From: Candidatus Symbiopectobacterium endolongispinus
GTDB taxonomy: Bacteria > Pseudomonadota > Gammaproteobacteria > Enterobacterales > Enterobacteriaceae
Direction of reading: 5' to 3'
DNA: 64,000 nucleotides
Assembly (NCBI RefSeq): GCF_018777385.1
Contig: NZ_JAFJYB010000009.1
Span: 1 to 64,000, forward strand
Below, in pieces: positions 32,652 to 43,884 of the stretch. Made by a program: the position numbers and the translations under genes. The notes below the pieces were generated by a model that worked only from the letters and a program-made list of their open reading frames with translations, did not search any database and had not been told where the DNA came from. How positions within the stretch are numbered: position 1 is the stretch's first letter; the number at the start of each line of letters is the position of its first letter.

Positions 32652-33521
32652 TCACAGCCCCAGCACAATCCCCGCAAACAACACCATTCCCACAAAGTTA
32701 TTGTTGTGGAACGCACGGAAACAGGCATCACGCTCACACCCGGCGGTCAGCCATTGCTGATAGCCGAACAGAGCAGCCGCCATCAGTACCGTGAGGTAAA
32801 ATGCCGCCCCCAGTTTCATTTGCAAGCCTAGTACCACCATCAGTGCCAGCATGCTCGCCTGCAACAAGCCGATGATCAAGGTATCAAAACGCCCGAACAG
32901 AATAGCGGTGGATTTGATGCCAATCTTGAGGTCATCATCGCGATCGACCATGGCATATTGCGTGTCGTAGGCGACGGTCCAGCAGATGTAAGCTAAAAAC
33001 ATGATCCAGGCGCTTGTGGGCAGGGATTCGCTGACAGCTGCATACGCCATGGGGATTGACCAGCCGAACGCTGCGCCCAACACAAACTGTGGCAGGTGGC
33101 TGACGCGTTTCATGAAGGGGTATATCCATGCCAATGCCAACGCTGCCACGGAGAGCCAAATGGTCATACGATTTAATGTCAGCACCATAGCAAACGCCAT
33201 CAGCACCAGAACAACAAACAGCACTTTTACCGATTGCTCACTCACTAAGCCGCTGGGTAAGGGACGAGATGCGGTGCGTTTTACATGCCCATCAAAATGG
33301 CGGTCAGCGTAATCATTGATAACACAGCCTGCCGCGCGCATCAGAAATACGCCCGCAACGAAGACCAACAGCGTCCACGGGCTCGGCACGCCATCGCCCG
33401 CCAGCCATAATGCCCATAGGGTTGGCCAGAGCAACAGCAGGGAACCAATCGGCTTATCAATTCGCATTAACCGACAATAAGCACCCCATTTTCCCGCTGT
33501 CATACTTCTTTCCAACGTCAT
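32652..33521 (-). CDS. ubiA: 4-hydroxybenzoate octaprenyltransferase
   Basis: 289 residues with 8-9 membrane helices. UbiA prenylates 4-hydroxybenzoate in ubiquinone synthesis. The two Asp-rich motifs for Mg-diphosphate binding are present: [15 protein letters not shown] (residues ~68-82) and [20 protein letters not shown] (residues ~185-204). Length is normal and no lesion is seen. It is downstream of ubiC, which is broken, so the 4-hydroxybenzoate substrate must come from elsewhere if ubiquinone is still made. Confidence 0.96.
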   Translation of the reverse strand: MTLERSMTAGKWGAYCRLMRIDKPIGSLLLLWPTLWALWLAGDGVPSPWTLLVFVAGVFLMRAAGCVINDYADRHFDGHVKRTASRPLPSGLVSEQSVKVLFVVLVLMAFAMVLTLNRMTIWLSVAALALAWIYPFMKRVSHLPQFVLGAAFGWSIPMAYAAVSESLPTSAWIMFLAYICWTVAYDTQYAMVDRDDDLKIGIKSTAILFGRFDTLIIGLLQASMLALMVVLGLQMKLGAAFYLTVLMAAALFGYQQWLTAGCERDACFRAFHNNNFVGMVLFAGIVLGL

Positions 33522-33527
33522 TTCTCC

Positions 33528-34008
33528 TTAACGGTTACCTCGTTCAACGCCTTGAAAATGATATGCGGGCGACGAGGGTAAAAACAATTCTGTCAGCAGT
33601 ATTGGCTGATTAAACAAACGCAAACGGGATCGCCGAGCCCACAGTTTTTCACAGCGCCCTAGCGGTGTATCACCAAGCGTTGTAAACGCCGACACAGAGG
33701 TGTCAAGGGCTGAAGGCGGAATCAAGGTTTCTGCGGCCACCCAGGGCTGTCCATCACCGTAGATTATCACCTCTCGCAACCAATAACGCGCGCTATTCAT
33801 CACCCAGCATCTCAGTCGCAATGTAACCATTATAGTACGGTACCACCGTCAACTGTGTGCAATGTCGTTCCAGCCGCTGCGTCATCGAACTGGTTTCTTT
33901 TAGCCAGGTATCGACAGGGGATGGCAACTCCATCGGCGTTTCTTTTAACCAATCAGTCGCGTGCAACCATGCTATGTTGCGCAGCAGTGTTAGCGCTGCA
34001 TCGGGCAT
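33528..34008 (-). pseudogene. ubiC: Chorismate pyruvate-lyase with deletions and frameshift
   Basis: UbiC converts chorismate to 4-hydroxybenzoate. From ATG 34008 (MPDAALTLLRNIAWL; GGAGTAGGGAT upstream) the N-terminal part reads DTWLKETSSMTQRLERHC and [14 protein letters not shown], then TAG. Another frame resumes at [27 protein letters not shown]: about seven codons and the phase are lost. Later LGDTPLGR runs into [13 protein letters not shown]. The roughly 20 residues normally between them (YLFTSSTLTRD..IGR, including active-site contacts) are missing. The C-terminus [13 protein letters not shown] is kept. Two separate lesions. Confidence 0.88.
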
Positions 34009-34150
34009 ATCCCTACTCCAATGGTGGCTGGCGGAGCATGATGATGGCAGAGATACCGTTTCGGTATATTGCGCTCTCATCACTCACGTCCGTGGTATCA
34101 CTCTTGCAATTTGATCGCCGCTTGCACAGAAAAAAGACAAAAACGGGACA

Positions 34151-34187
34151 TAAAAAAACACTATCTGGTGATATACCAGATAGTGTT
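34151..34187 (-). terminator. Terminator of the groESL operon
   Basis: Perfect 13-bp stem AACACTATCTGGT / ACCAGATAGTGTT with a 5-base loop. On the minus strand it is followed by a T-run (34151-34158). It lies about 70 bases beyond the groEL stop. Confidence 0.92.
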
Positions 34188-34258
34188 CATGTAAGCGTAA
34201 AAGCATGTTGATGTTACTCATCCGGGCCTCAGCGCGGCGCGCGAGTGCCCGATGTTGA

Positions 34259-35935
<1,677 letters not shown>

Positions 35936-35967
35936 TTATTTCCCTTAAATTTGTTCGATTCAGATGA

Positions 35968-36300
<333 letters not shown>

Positions 36301-36340
36301 TTAACGCCGGGTACATTCTCATACCCGCCTTGTGAATTTC

Positions 36341-36370
36341 TAAGTGGGGGCGATTCGCTTCCCTTCAAGG
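36341..36370 (-). promoter_or_regulatory. Sigma-32 heat-shock promoter of groESL
   Basis: On the minus strand CCTTGAAG (36363-36370) and CCCCCACTTA (36341-36350) fit the -35 (CTTGAAA) and -10 (CCCCATNT) elements of RpoH promoters, about 14 bases apart. They closely resemble the E. coli groE promoter, about 80-110 bases before the groES start. Confidence 0.85.
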
Positions 36371-36469
36371 GAGAAAAAGGATTTTTTTTGCGATAGTGAT
36401 GAAATCCTTATGAGATGAAATAAAAAAAGATATAAAAAATACAGTTAATATCTTTTTTCTCAATCAGTA

Positions 36470-36940
36470 TCATTTGTCTTGATCGTCTTTATGCTCGAGA
36501 TTTTTGCGATCGTCATCTTTGCGGTAAAACTCACCGTTAAAGGTATTGCCGTTACTGCCGGACGATGTGGTGCCAGCGCTGCGCCAAATGTGCAGATGAG
36601 GCATCAGTTTGACCGTCAACCGTTTTTGCACCGAGGGCAACAACAGCAGCAATCCAAGGAAGTCAGTGAAAAAACCGGGAAGCAGAAGCAAAAAGCCCGC
36701 CAATACTAGCGATACGCTTTTGACCATTTCCGCCGCAGGGCTCTCTCCCGCCGCGATTTTCTGCTGCATCTGAATAAACGTTTTCACACCCTGATTGCGC
36801 ACCAGAGAAACGCCAATACAGGAGGTGAAAACCACCAGCAGCAACGTCACCGCAACGCCCAGGACTTCCGCAACGCGGATGAACAGCGAAATCTCAATGT
36901 AGGCAAAAAGAAAGAGTAGGAATAGCGGTAACCAGCGCAC
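36470..36940 (-). CDS. fxsA: FxsA inner membrane protein
   Basis: 156 residues. Four hydrophobic segments (RWLPLFLLFLFAYIEISLFIRV, VAVTLLLVVFTSCIGVSLVRNQG, SVSLVLAGFLLLLPGFFTDFLGLLLLLPSVQ) carry the family hallmarks E16, R-N-Q-G and LPGFxTD. A charged cytoplasmic tail ends the protein. FxsA overproduction relieves F-plasmid exclusion of phage T7. The native role is unknown. Position between groES and aspA is conserved. Intact. Confidence 0.93.
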   Translation of the reverse strand: MRWLPLFLLFLFAYIEISLFIRVAEVLGVAVTLLLVVFTSCIGVSLVRNQGVKTFIQMQQKIAAGESPAAEMVKSVSLVLAGFLLLLPGFFTDFLGLLLLLPSVQKRLTVKLMPHLHIWRSAGTTSSGSNGNTFNGEFYRKDDDRKNLEHKDDQDK

Positions 36941-37155
36941 TGGATTCTCCTGATTTATTTAACTGATTGTTATAAAAAGGACTAATGCGATCGATGCCAG
37001 CATGACCCACAGCCTGCCGTCATCTATTGTGCATCCGGCCATCATGAAGACATATCACCTGAGATCCAATATCAACTCTTATAATATAATGAAGTGGTAG
37101 CGCAAGCGAGCATTTTCAACCTGTAGGCAGAAAATTTCATTTCGCAATAATCACG

Positions 37156-37171
37156 AGTGACGACTATCACA
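37156..37171. promoter_or_regulatory. Candidate CRP site upstream of aspA
   Basis: AGTGA-CGACTA-TCACA fits TGTGA-N6-TCACA with one mismatch. It lies in the 500-base fxsA-aspA intergenic region (36941-37440), which contains no gene. aspA is CRP- and FNR-regulated in E. coli. No clear FNR box was found. Confidence 0.5.
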
Positions 37172-37440
37172 ATTTATTTACTTTATTAATTACACATCTT
37201 CATTGAGTGATCGAAACTACGCTTTTGGGATTCGATACAATATATCATCACCCCAGCGGAGGCAGTTATGGTCAATCGTTCTGCGACTGTTGCCTGTGGT
37301 GATACATTTTGTGGTAACACCATCGTGATAATAACTCGTATTTATTGGCACGATTATTTGTTAACACGCTTTTTTGTTAACACCAAGGTGGTTAGCAAAA
37401 CGCGTTCTCATCAAGTTGCAGGATTCAAGAGAAGGCTCTC

Positions 37441-38876
37441 ATGTCAGAAACATCCGTATTATTGAAGAAGACCTGTTAGGTACCCGTGAAGTTCCCGCCG
37501 ATGCCTACTATGGCATTCATACCCTGCGGGCAATTGAAAATTTTTACATCAGCAACCAAAAAATCAGCGATATCCCCAAATTCGTGCGTGGCATGGTGAT
37601 GGTCAAAAAAGCCGCTGCCCTGGCAAACCGCGAGCTGAAAACCATTCCCCGCCCAATTGCCGATACTATTATCCGTGCCTGCGATGAAGTGTTGAACAAC
37701 TGCAAATGCATGGATCAGTTCCCGGTTGATGTCTATCAGGGCGGCGCTGGCACCTCGGTGAACATGAATACCAACGAAGTGCTGGCTAATATTGGCCTGG
37801 AACTGATGGGCCATAACAAAGGTGAATACCAGTACCTCAACCCTAACGATCATCTGAACAAGTGCCAGTCCACCAACGATGCCTATCCCACCGGCTTTCG
37901 TATTGCGATGTACAGTTACATCCTGAAACTGGTCGAAGCCATCACTCAGTTGGCGGATGGCTTCGAGCACAAGGCCAAAGAATTTGAAACCATCCTGAAG
38001 ATGGGACGCACCCAGCTACAGGACGCGGTGCCTATGACGCTGGGCCAGGAATTCCACGCTTTCTCTGTGCTGCTTAACGAAGAGAACAAAAACCTGCTGC
38101 GCACCGGCGAGTTGCTGCTGGAAGTGAATCTGGGCGCGACGGCCATCGGCACGCGGTTAAACACACCGGACGGTTACCAGCAGTTGGCGGTACAACGTCT
38201 GGCTGAAGTGAGTGGACTGCCGTGCGTGCCGGCCGAGGATTTGATCTAAGCCACCTCCGACTGCGGTGCTTACGTGATGGTACACGGTGCGCTGAAACGT
38301 CTGGCGGTGAAGATGTCGAAAATCTGTAACGACCTGCGTCTGCTCTCTTCTGGCCCGCGCGCTGGCCTCAATGAAATCAACTTGCCGGAATTGCAGGCTG
38401 GCTCTTCCATCATGCCGGCCAAGGTCAATCCGGTGGTACCGGAAGTGGTCAATCAGGTGTGCTTCAAGGTGATCGGCAACGACACTTGCGTCACTATGGC
38501 GTCTGAAGCGGGTCAGTTGCAGCTCAATGTGATGGAACCGGTCATCGGTCAGGCGATGTTCGAGTCTATCCAGATCCTCACCAACGCCTGCTACAACTTG
38601 CTGGAAAAATGCGTCAATGGCATCACCGCCAACAAAACCGTTTGTGAAGCTTATGTCTTAAACTCCATCGGTATTGTCACCTACCTCAACCCGTTTATTG
38701 GCCACCACAATGGCGACATTGTTGGCAAGATTTGCGCCGAAACCGGTAAGAGCGTGCGTGAAGTGGTGCTGGAGCGTGGCTTGCTGACCGAAAGTGAACT
38801 GGATGACATTTTCTCAGTACAAAACCTGATGCACCCAGCCTACAAAGCGAAGCGTTATACCGACGAAAACGCCTAA
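37441..38876 (+). pseudogene. aspA: Aspartate ammonia-lyase, frameshift and nonsense
   Basis: AspA deaminates aspartate to fumarate. The natural ATG at 37441 (MSE...) is out of frame with the body, which reads [23 protein letters not shown], so one base is missing near 37445-37450. The body is well conserved: [22 protein letters not shown] and [16 protein letters not shown]. After PCVPAEDLI a TAA (38247-38249) replaces the expected Glu of LIEATSDCG. The same frame then continues through the signature [21 protein letters not shown] to the normal end. The stop is a G-to-T change in GAA. Confidence 0.9.
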
Positions 38877-38993
38877 CTCTCCGATTTATTAACCGCAGGC
38901 ACAGGTTAGCCCTGTGCCTGATGTCCACTTATAAAAAAAGATAATAACAACAATACCATCGCACGACTTTTAACCATCGTTAAGGAGCATTGT

Positions 38994-40266
38994 ATGCTTG
39001 TCATGGAACTCTTTGTCGTTCTGCTTGCCATTTATCTAGGATCGCGTCTTGGTAGCATCGGTATCGGATTTGCCGGTGGGTTAAGGGTGCTGGTGCTGAC
39101 GCTTGGTCTCCATATCAAACCGGGAGCGATCCCGTTTGATGTGATCGAAATCATTATGGCGGTCATTGCTGCCATCGCCGCCATGCAGGTAGCGGGCGGC
39201 ATGGATTACCTGGTCAGTCTGGCGGAAAAACTGTTACGCCGCCAGCCTAAATATGTCACCTTTCCCGCGCCGTTGGTCACCTACTTTATGACGCTACTGG
39301 CGGGCACCGGGCATACCGCATTTTCAACGTTGCCAGTGATTGCGGAAGTGGCGAAAGAGCAGGGGATTCGTCCGTCGCGTCCGCTCCCCATCGCTGTCGT
39401 CGCCCCTCATGTTGCGATCACCGCTTCGCCGATTTCTGCGGCAGTAGTTTTTGCCGCCGGTATTCTGGAACCGCATGGTGTCAGCTATCTGTTGCTGTTG
39501 GGAATATGCATCCCCACCACGCTCGCTGCCGTGTTGTTAACGGCGGTCGTCACTAACTTTCTGGGTAAAGAGCTGAAAGATGATGAAGTCTATCAGCAGC
39601 GGCTTAAGAATGGTGAAGTGTCGGTGCGCGCCGCCAGTGCGTTGGAGATCAAGCCGGGGGGCAAAACTGTCGGTGCTGCTGTTCCTGTTTGGGATTGTTG
39701 CCGTTGTGGGCTACGCCACGGCAATCAGCGACACAGTGAAGCTGATTGCTAACCCTGTGCTGCCGCGTAACGAAGCTATTGTGGCGTTCATGCTGACCAT
39801 CGCTACGCTCATTGAATCGATACCAGCAAAGTACTTTCTGCCAGCACGTTTAAATCCGGTATGAGTGCTTGCGTGTGCGTTGGGGGATACCTTTGTCAAA
39901 GCGCACATCAATGATATCCAGAGCACCGCTGGCGCGTTGCTGCAAAACTATCCCTGTATGCTGGCCGTTGTGCTGTTCTTTGTGTCGATGCTGCTCTATT
40001 CCCAGGCTGCGACGGCGAAAGCATTACTGCCTGCCGCCCTGGTGCTTGGTGTTTCACCGGTAACGGTGGTGGCCTCTTTTGCTGCGGTATCGGCGCTGTT
40101 TGTTCTGCCAACTTACCCCACCTTGCTGGCGGCGGTGGAAATGGATGACACCGGTTCAACCCGCATCGGCAAGTATGTTTTTAACCATGCGTTTCTGGTG
40201 CCGGGGGTGTTAACGATTGCATTGTCCGTGGCATTCGGTTTTGTGGTCGGTAATATCGTGCAGTAA
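38994..40266 (+). pseudogene. dcuA: DcuA-type anaerobic C4-dicarboxylate transporter, frameshifted
   Basis: DcuA exchanges fumarate, aspartate and succinate across the inner membrane. The first 220 residues are continuous (MLVMELFVVLLAIYLGSRLGSIGIGFAGG, VTYFMTLLAGTGHTAFSTLPVIAEVAKEQG, ASPISAAVVFAAG). A shift near 39655 (GCCGGGGGGC, a G-run) changes frame; VGYATAISDTVKLIANPVLP follows. Further shifts near 39820 and 39885 are needed to join DTSKVLSASTFKSGMSACVCV to LGDTFVKAHINDIQST. The C-terminus ATAKALLPAALVLGVSP and DDTGSTRIGKYVFNH is intact. The aspA-dcuA pair is broken as a unit. Confidence 0.88.
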
Positions 40267-40305
40267 CGGAAAATGCTTAGCAACCGTTGATGTTGTCACC
40301 CTAAA

Positions 40306-40342
40306 GAGGAGGTATACTGCCCGGCAGCGTATCTCCTTTTTT
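40306..40342 (+). terminator. Terminator after dcuA
   Basis: AGGAGGTATAC pairs imperfectly with GCGTATCTCCT around TGCCCGGCA, followed by TTTTTT (40337-40342). About 40 bases past the dcuA stop. Confidence 0.65.
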
Positions 40343-40392
40343 ATTGAACCTGTTTTCCTGAACCCGTTTCCATAAAACAAAGTGACCGCGTG

Positions 40393-40852
40393 ATGAATCT
40401 GATAAACCGCACCCTGTACTGCACCGTTTTTTCCAGCCTGCTAATGACCGGAAATCTTCAGGCAGGATACGCTGTCCAGTGCTGCCAGCCAGCTTGGGCA
40501 AAATGGTGACTCAATCACAAATTTAACCGGCTTGCTCGGGGGCGGCACGCAGGCATTGAGCGCGGGCAGCATGGGCAATGCCGCGGGTATTTTGCAGTAC
40601 TGCATCAAGCAGAAGCTGGTATCTGCCACCAATACTGAAAATATCAAAGATAAATTGCTTGATAAGTTGGGGCTGAACAGCGCCGAAAAACAGAAACAAA
40701 CGGATTACACCCAGGGAATGGCTGGCCTGTTGCAGACCAAGGATGGGCTGGCGCTAAACCTCAACAATATCGGCAGCACACCGTTGGCTGAAAAAGTTAA
40801 AACCAAAGCCTGCGATTTGGTGCTTAAGCAAGGAGTCGCCTTCCTTTCCTGA
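40393..40852 (+). pseudogene. YjjA-like DUF2501 secreted protein, frameshifted
   Basis: A signal-peptide-like start (MNLINRTLYCTVFSSLLMTGNLQA) goes out of frame near 40460. The next frame gives QDTLSSAASQLGQNG, then NLTGLLGGGTQALSAGSMGNAAGILQYC, ILQYCIKQKLVSATNTENIK and LNLNNIGSTPLAEKVKTKACDLVLKQG. These are the DUF2501/YjjA hallmarks with two conserved cysteines. The function of the family is unknown. One frameshift separates the export signal from the mature part. Confidence 0.8.
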
Positions 40853-40854
40853 TG

Positions 40855-40876
40855 GTGTGGCCAATTAAGGCCACAC
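40855..40876. terminator. Hairpin after the DUF2501 gene
   Basis: GTGTGGCC-AATTAA-GGCCACAC, a perfect 8-bp stem 2 bases past the stop codon, between convergent genes. It can serve both strands. Confidence 0.6.
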
Positions 40877-40932
40877 TGTTGGGTAGCATCTCGTGATAAA
40901 AATCACGCCTTGCGGCAGACGAACGTCTGCCG

Positions 40933-41235
40933 TTATTGGTAACCAATCACCACTACTTTGACCGTTTCGCTTAAGGACATGGGGGCAATGAAGCCCACGC
41001 CATGTGGTAATGCGTGCTGTTGCGTTAGCTTGGCGAGGATGAGCGTTTGCTGCTGTCCTTTCCGAAAACACTGCGTCTTCACCTGCTATGAATGCGTTGA
41101 AATATCACAAGGTGGTTCAACAATGGTGCCAACAATATGAATAACGCCGGTGTTGATGGTGTAAGAGGCAATCGCGGTGGGAAGTGAAAAACCTGCCCAT
41201 GACAGAAGTGCGCCATACAGAAGCCATGCTCTCAT
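40933..41235 (-). pseudogene. Short fimbrial-type subunit with internal TAG
   Basis: From ATG 41235 (GGAGATATAATC upstream) the product starts with a signal peptide (MRAWLLYGALLSWAGFSLPTAIA) and the pilin-like block HIVGTIVEPPCDIS. TAG at 41086-41088 stops it at codon 50. The same frame stays open for 50 more codons (QVKTQCFRKGQQQTLIL, GVGFIAPMSLSETVKVVVIGYQ) to TAA at 40933, ending in a beta-strand pattern like that of a subunit C-terminus. Two cysteines (about 43 and 55) are suitably placed for a small fimbria-like domain. It is the last gene of the fimbrial cluster. Confidence 0.6.
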
Positions 41236-41434
41236 GATTATATCTCCAAACAGCCCTACGTATATTTAATAACGGACTCTTTAGAAATAACTTTAAGACA
41301 TTTATTAAAATATTAAAGATTTGCTAATGAAATATTTTCATTTTGTTTTTTTCATGCAGTATGTTTTGTGGCCTTAGTCGCCGATGAGACGTTTTGCTGT
41401 CATTGCCCGGTTCAGGAGCGCTAACGCGCACTGT

Positions 41435-41977
41435 TCAGAGATAACTGAGTTTGAAGTGTGCCGTTGCCGTGTAGTCGCCGGATTGCAGCGTATCTTCTGC
41501 CGTTTTTTCAATCCGTGCTGAAAAAGGGAGGAGATTATATCCAACCTGCAAGGGGATCCACGCTGAGTTGTTGTTGATGGTAATGAGACTATTGTCGTAA
41601 TAAATCCCAATCGCCACGCCTTTGGCTCCCGAACTGCTATCCAGTGCCAGGCGACCGGGAAGGTGCGTGTCTTCGGTGCCTAAAAACTGAATGGCGACAT
41701 TTTGAAAGGTGTCGGTATTGCATTCAGTAAAACCTAGGGTGAAGGTGTGCCAGTCCCCATATTGCTGAGTTTGCAGTGTACGTGTGGAGGTTTCACCCAT
41801 TTCAACAATAATCTCAGTATTATCTTGAAAGTGACAGGGGGAACTAACCACCTGTACATGGAAGGTCACGGTAGCATCAGTCAGGTTGGACGGTACAGCC
41901 CCCCATGCCATGACTGACGTCAACGCGGATAGGCATAATGTGGACAGAGGTGCTAGCCGAATAGCGTAGATGTTCAT
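41435..41977 (-). CDS. Type 1-like minor fimbrial subunit
   Basis: 180 residues from ATG 41977 (MNIYAIRLAPLSTLCLSALTSVMAWG, a signal peptide; TTTATCAAGAGGAAAAA upstream). The mature domain has the pilin cysteine pair (VVSSPCHFQDN and TLGFTECNTDTFQNVAIQFLG) and the C-terminal beta-zipper strand TATAHFKLSYL with the penultimate Tyr. Incorporated into a chaperone-usher pilus. Lies just after the tip-adhesin-like gene on the same strand. Intact. Confidence 0.85.
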   Translation of the reverse strand: MNIYAIRLAPLSTLCLSALTSVMAWGAVPSNLTDATVTFHVQVVSSPCHFQDNTEIIVEMGETSTRTLQTQQYGDWHTFTLGFTECNTDTFQNVAIQFLGTEDTHLPGRLALDSSSGAKGVAIGIYYDNSLITINNNSAWIPLQVGYNLLPFSARIEKTAEDTLQSGDYTATAHFKLSYL

Positions 41978-42020
41978 TTTTTCCTCTTGATAAAACGTTG
42001 CCGTAAACGTGCAGCATCGG

Positions 42021-43052
42021 TCAATAATAGTTAAAACGCAGAATGATATTTTTCTCTGTATCACCGATAACCGCGGGGCCAGAGGCATACAAACGCGCGG
42101 TGTAAGCGCGTTCTACTACGCCATTTGCTGAGGTGAGCTGGCTGATAAACGGGATAAATTGGTTGAACGTCACATCGCTCGCCGTATATTGTTCTTCAAT
42201 TTTCAGCGTCGAGCCATTCCCCATATCCATCCCATCAAGCCCGACCAGCGCATTTCCCTGTGCCCCCGTATCGAAATTAACGTTCAAATTAAAGCCTTTT
42301 CCGCAATATTCCCCACCATCCGTTGAGGCGTTAATGCGAAATACGGACTGGGCCATGACCCCTGCATTGGCATCATTCCATGACCTTATGGTACCAAAGT
42401 CGACGTAACTGTCGGGGGAGACAGTAATGTTCGCGGAGCATTGCATCACTTCAATACCGTGCAAGCCTGAGAGCGTGAGACCGTAGTTACTGTCCGGTTT
42501 ATTATTGATTCCCCCCACGCCATCAATCTGAAAGACCTTTAGCCCGTCAATCCCGGCGCTGGCGTTAGTGATATTCCCGGTTTTTTCCAGATAGAGTTGT
42601 ACCGTGACGTTCAGCATGGTGGGATTGGCGGGCGGACTGGTTCCGGACGGCCCCGGATTGACCCAGCTTCCCGTGGAGATGCAGGAAGCGCTAGAACCGC
42701 CATTGGTGATAATACCGAGGTCATGGCCGTTATAGATAATCCCGATACCGTCACCAATGACTTTCCCTTCAGGGTTAGGATAAAAGTAAGACATTTCACC
42801 GTTAGCCTGTACGATTTTATAGACCCAGCAGGCAAGGTTTCGGGTATAACTTTGCGACGTCCACAGGCGGCTACCTATTGGTAAGGTCGCTGGAATTTTT
42901 AATGTCCCGACATCTTCGTAGTCGTTTATCGGACCGGTAGTGGTGCCTAAACGGCACTCGAGTGCATTAGCGTTGAATGAGAATGCACTGAGCAGCAGCA
43001 AACCGCCGCTTGAAATAAGTGCACGGAGACGATTGGTCGTTAGAAAAGGCAT
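42021..43052 (-). CDS. Putative fimbrial tip adhesin
   Basis: 343 residues from ATG 43052 (MPFLTTNRLRALISS; AGAGGA 8 bases upstream). A signal peptide ends near FSFNANA. The size fits a two-domain adhesin: an N-terminal receptor-binding domain (residues ~25-200, cysteines in LECRLGTT, NLACWVYK and ASCISTGSW) and a pilin domain (MQCSANITVSP..YVDFG near residue 205, and GGEYCGKGFNLNV). It ends YTARLYASG then NIILRFNYY, a donor-accepting C-terminal strand. The receptor cannot be inferred. Frame is open. Confidence 0.78.
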   Translation of the reverse strand: MPFLTTNRLRALISSGGLLLLSAFSFNANALECRLGTTTGPINDYEDVGTLKIPATLPIGSRLWTSQSYTRNLACWVYKIVQANGEMSYFYPNPEGKVIGDGIGIIYNGHDLGIITNGGSSASCISTGSWVNPGPSGTSPPANPTMLNVTVQLYLEKTGNITNASAGIDGLKVFQIDGVGGINNKPDSNYGLTLSGLHGIEVMQCSANITVSPDSYVDFGTIRSWNDANAGVMAQSVFRINASTDGGEYCGKGFNLNVNFDTGAQGNALVGLDGMDMGNGSTLKIEEQYTASDVTFNQFIPFISQLTSANGVVERAYTARLYASGPAVIGDTEKNIILRFNYY

Positions 43053-43100
43053 AGGCCAGTCCTCTATGTGTAGCATTCGAATTAAACGAGGTATCATCAA

Positions 43101-43843
43101 TCACCACGTGACGGGCTGACAACGGTTTTGTGTGCAGGTAAAAGGCAATTCCAGATGACCACCGTAATCATTAACGTAATACAGGAAAAATTGATTCGCC
43201 CTGTTGTCCGTTACGTCTACATCAATACTGTCTCTCGGGGAAACCATAAAGGCATTACCCGCCAACAAGCGCGTCGGGTTCTTATGGGTATTTTGGACTG
43301 CTGTAAAATATTGCTGACCGTGATGTAATAGGGCGTAGGGTTCTCAATTCTGAGTTGCTTGCCGGACTTGGTAATTCTCAGCTTGTTTTGCCAGATTTCG
43401 CCTTTTGCCGGGGTTATCTGTTGCGGGCGGAAAAAACTTTTATTTCCGACTGAATCGCAATTTGCAATACGTTAGCTTTCTCTGGTTTTGGGGGAATTTC
43501 TCGCACATTTAAATAAAACAGCGACTCCCTGTCCTTCGGTAACTGTGCCAATTGGCCCGTTTTCACCAGACTGATCAAACTATGCCCTTTGGGCTCGATA
43601 CGTTGTAATGCCGGAAGCACCAATAATGGCGTAGAAATCTTGTTGCGGTTCTCATCCGTTAACCAGGATTGTGCCAGAAAATGATTCTCTACATTTTGGT
43701 TTGAGAGCATTACTGTAGTGGATTGCTCATTCTCGTTAAAAATGACACGCGTGCGATCAAGGTTGATAGCACTGTTAGCGACGGGCGCTGTCAGAACTGT
43801 GCTGATAAACAACCCTATGATTCGAAGGGGAAAATAGCTTCAT
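43101..43843 (-). pseudogene. Fimbrial periplasmic chaperone, three frameshifts
   Basis: PapD-like chaperone. The start MKLFSP at 43843 is out of frame with the rest of the signal peptide (GLFISTVLTAPVANS). Domain 1 is clear: AINLDRTRVIFNENEQSTTVMLSNQN, with the Arg of RVIF, and ESLFYLNVREIPP. The frame stops after EIKVFSARNR; a shift in a T-run near 43430 leads to RPQQITPAKGEIWQNKLRI and NPTPYYITVSNI. A third shift near 43290 leads to LAGNAFMVSPRDSIDV and the end LPFTCTQNRCQPVTW. Subunit folding and delivery would fail. Confidence 0.85.
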
Positions 43844-43884
43844 GTTTGTTCTCCAAAAAACGCAAATTAATAGCTGTGCTTGTT

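Noticed and set aside
37267-37465. Small open frame between fxsA and aspA
   Set aside because: It has a plausible GGAGG but the peptide has no recognisable feature and runs into aspA out of frame. Treated as leader sequence.
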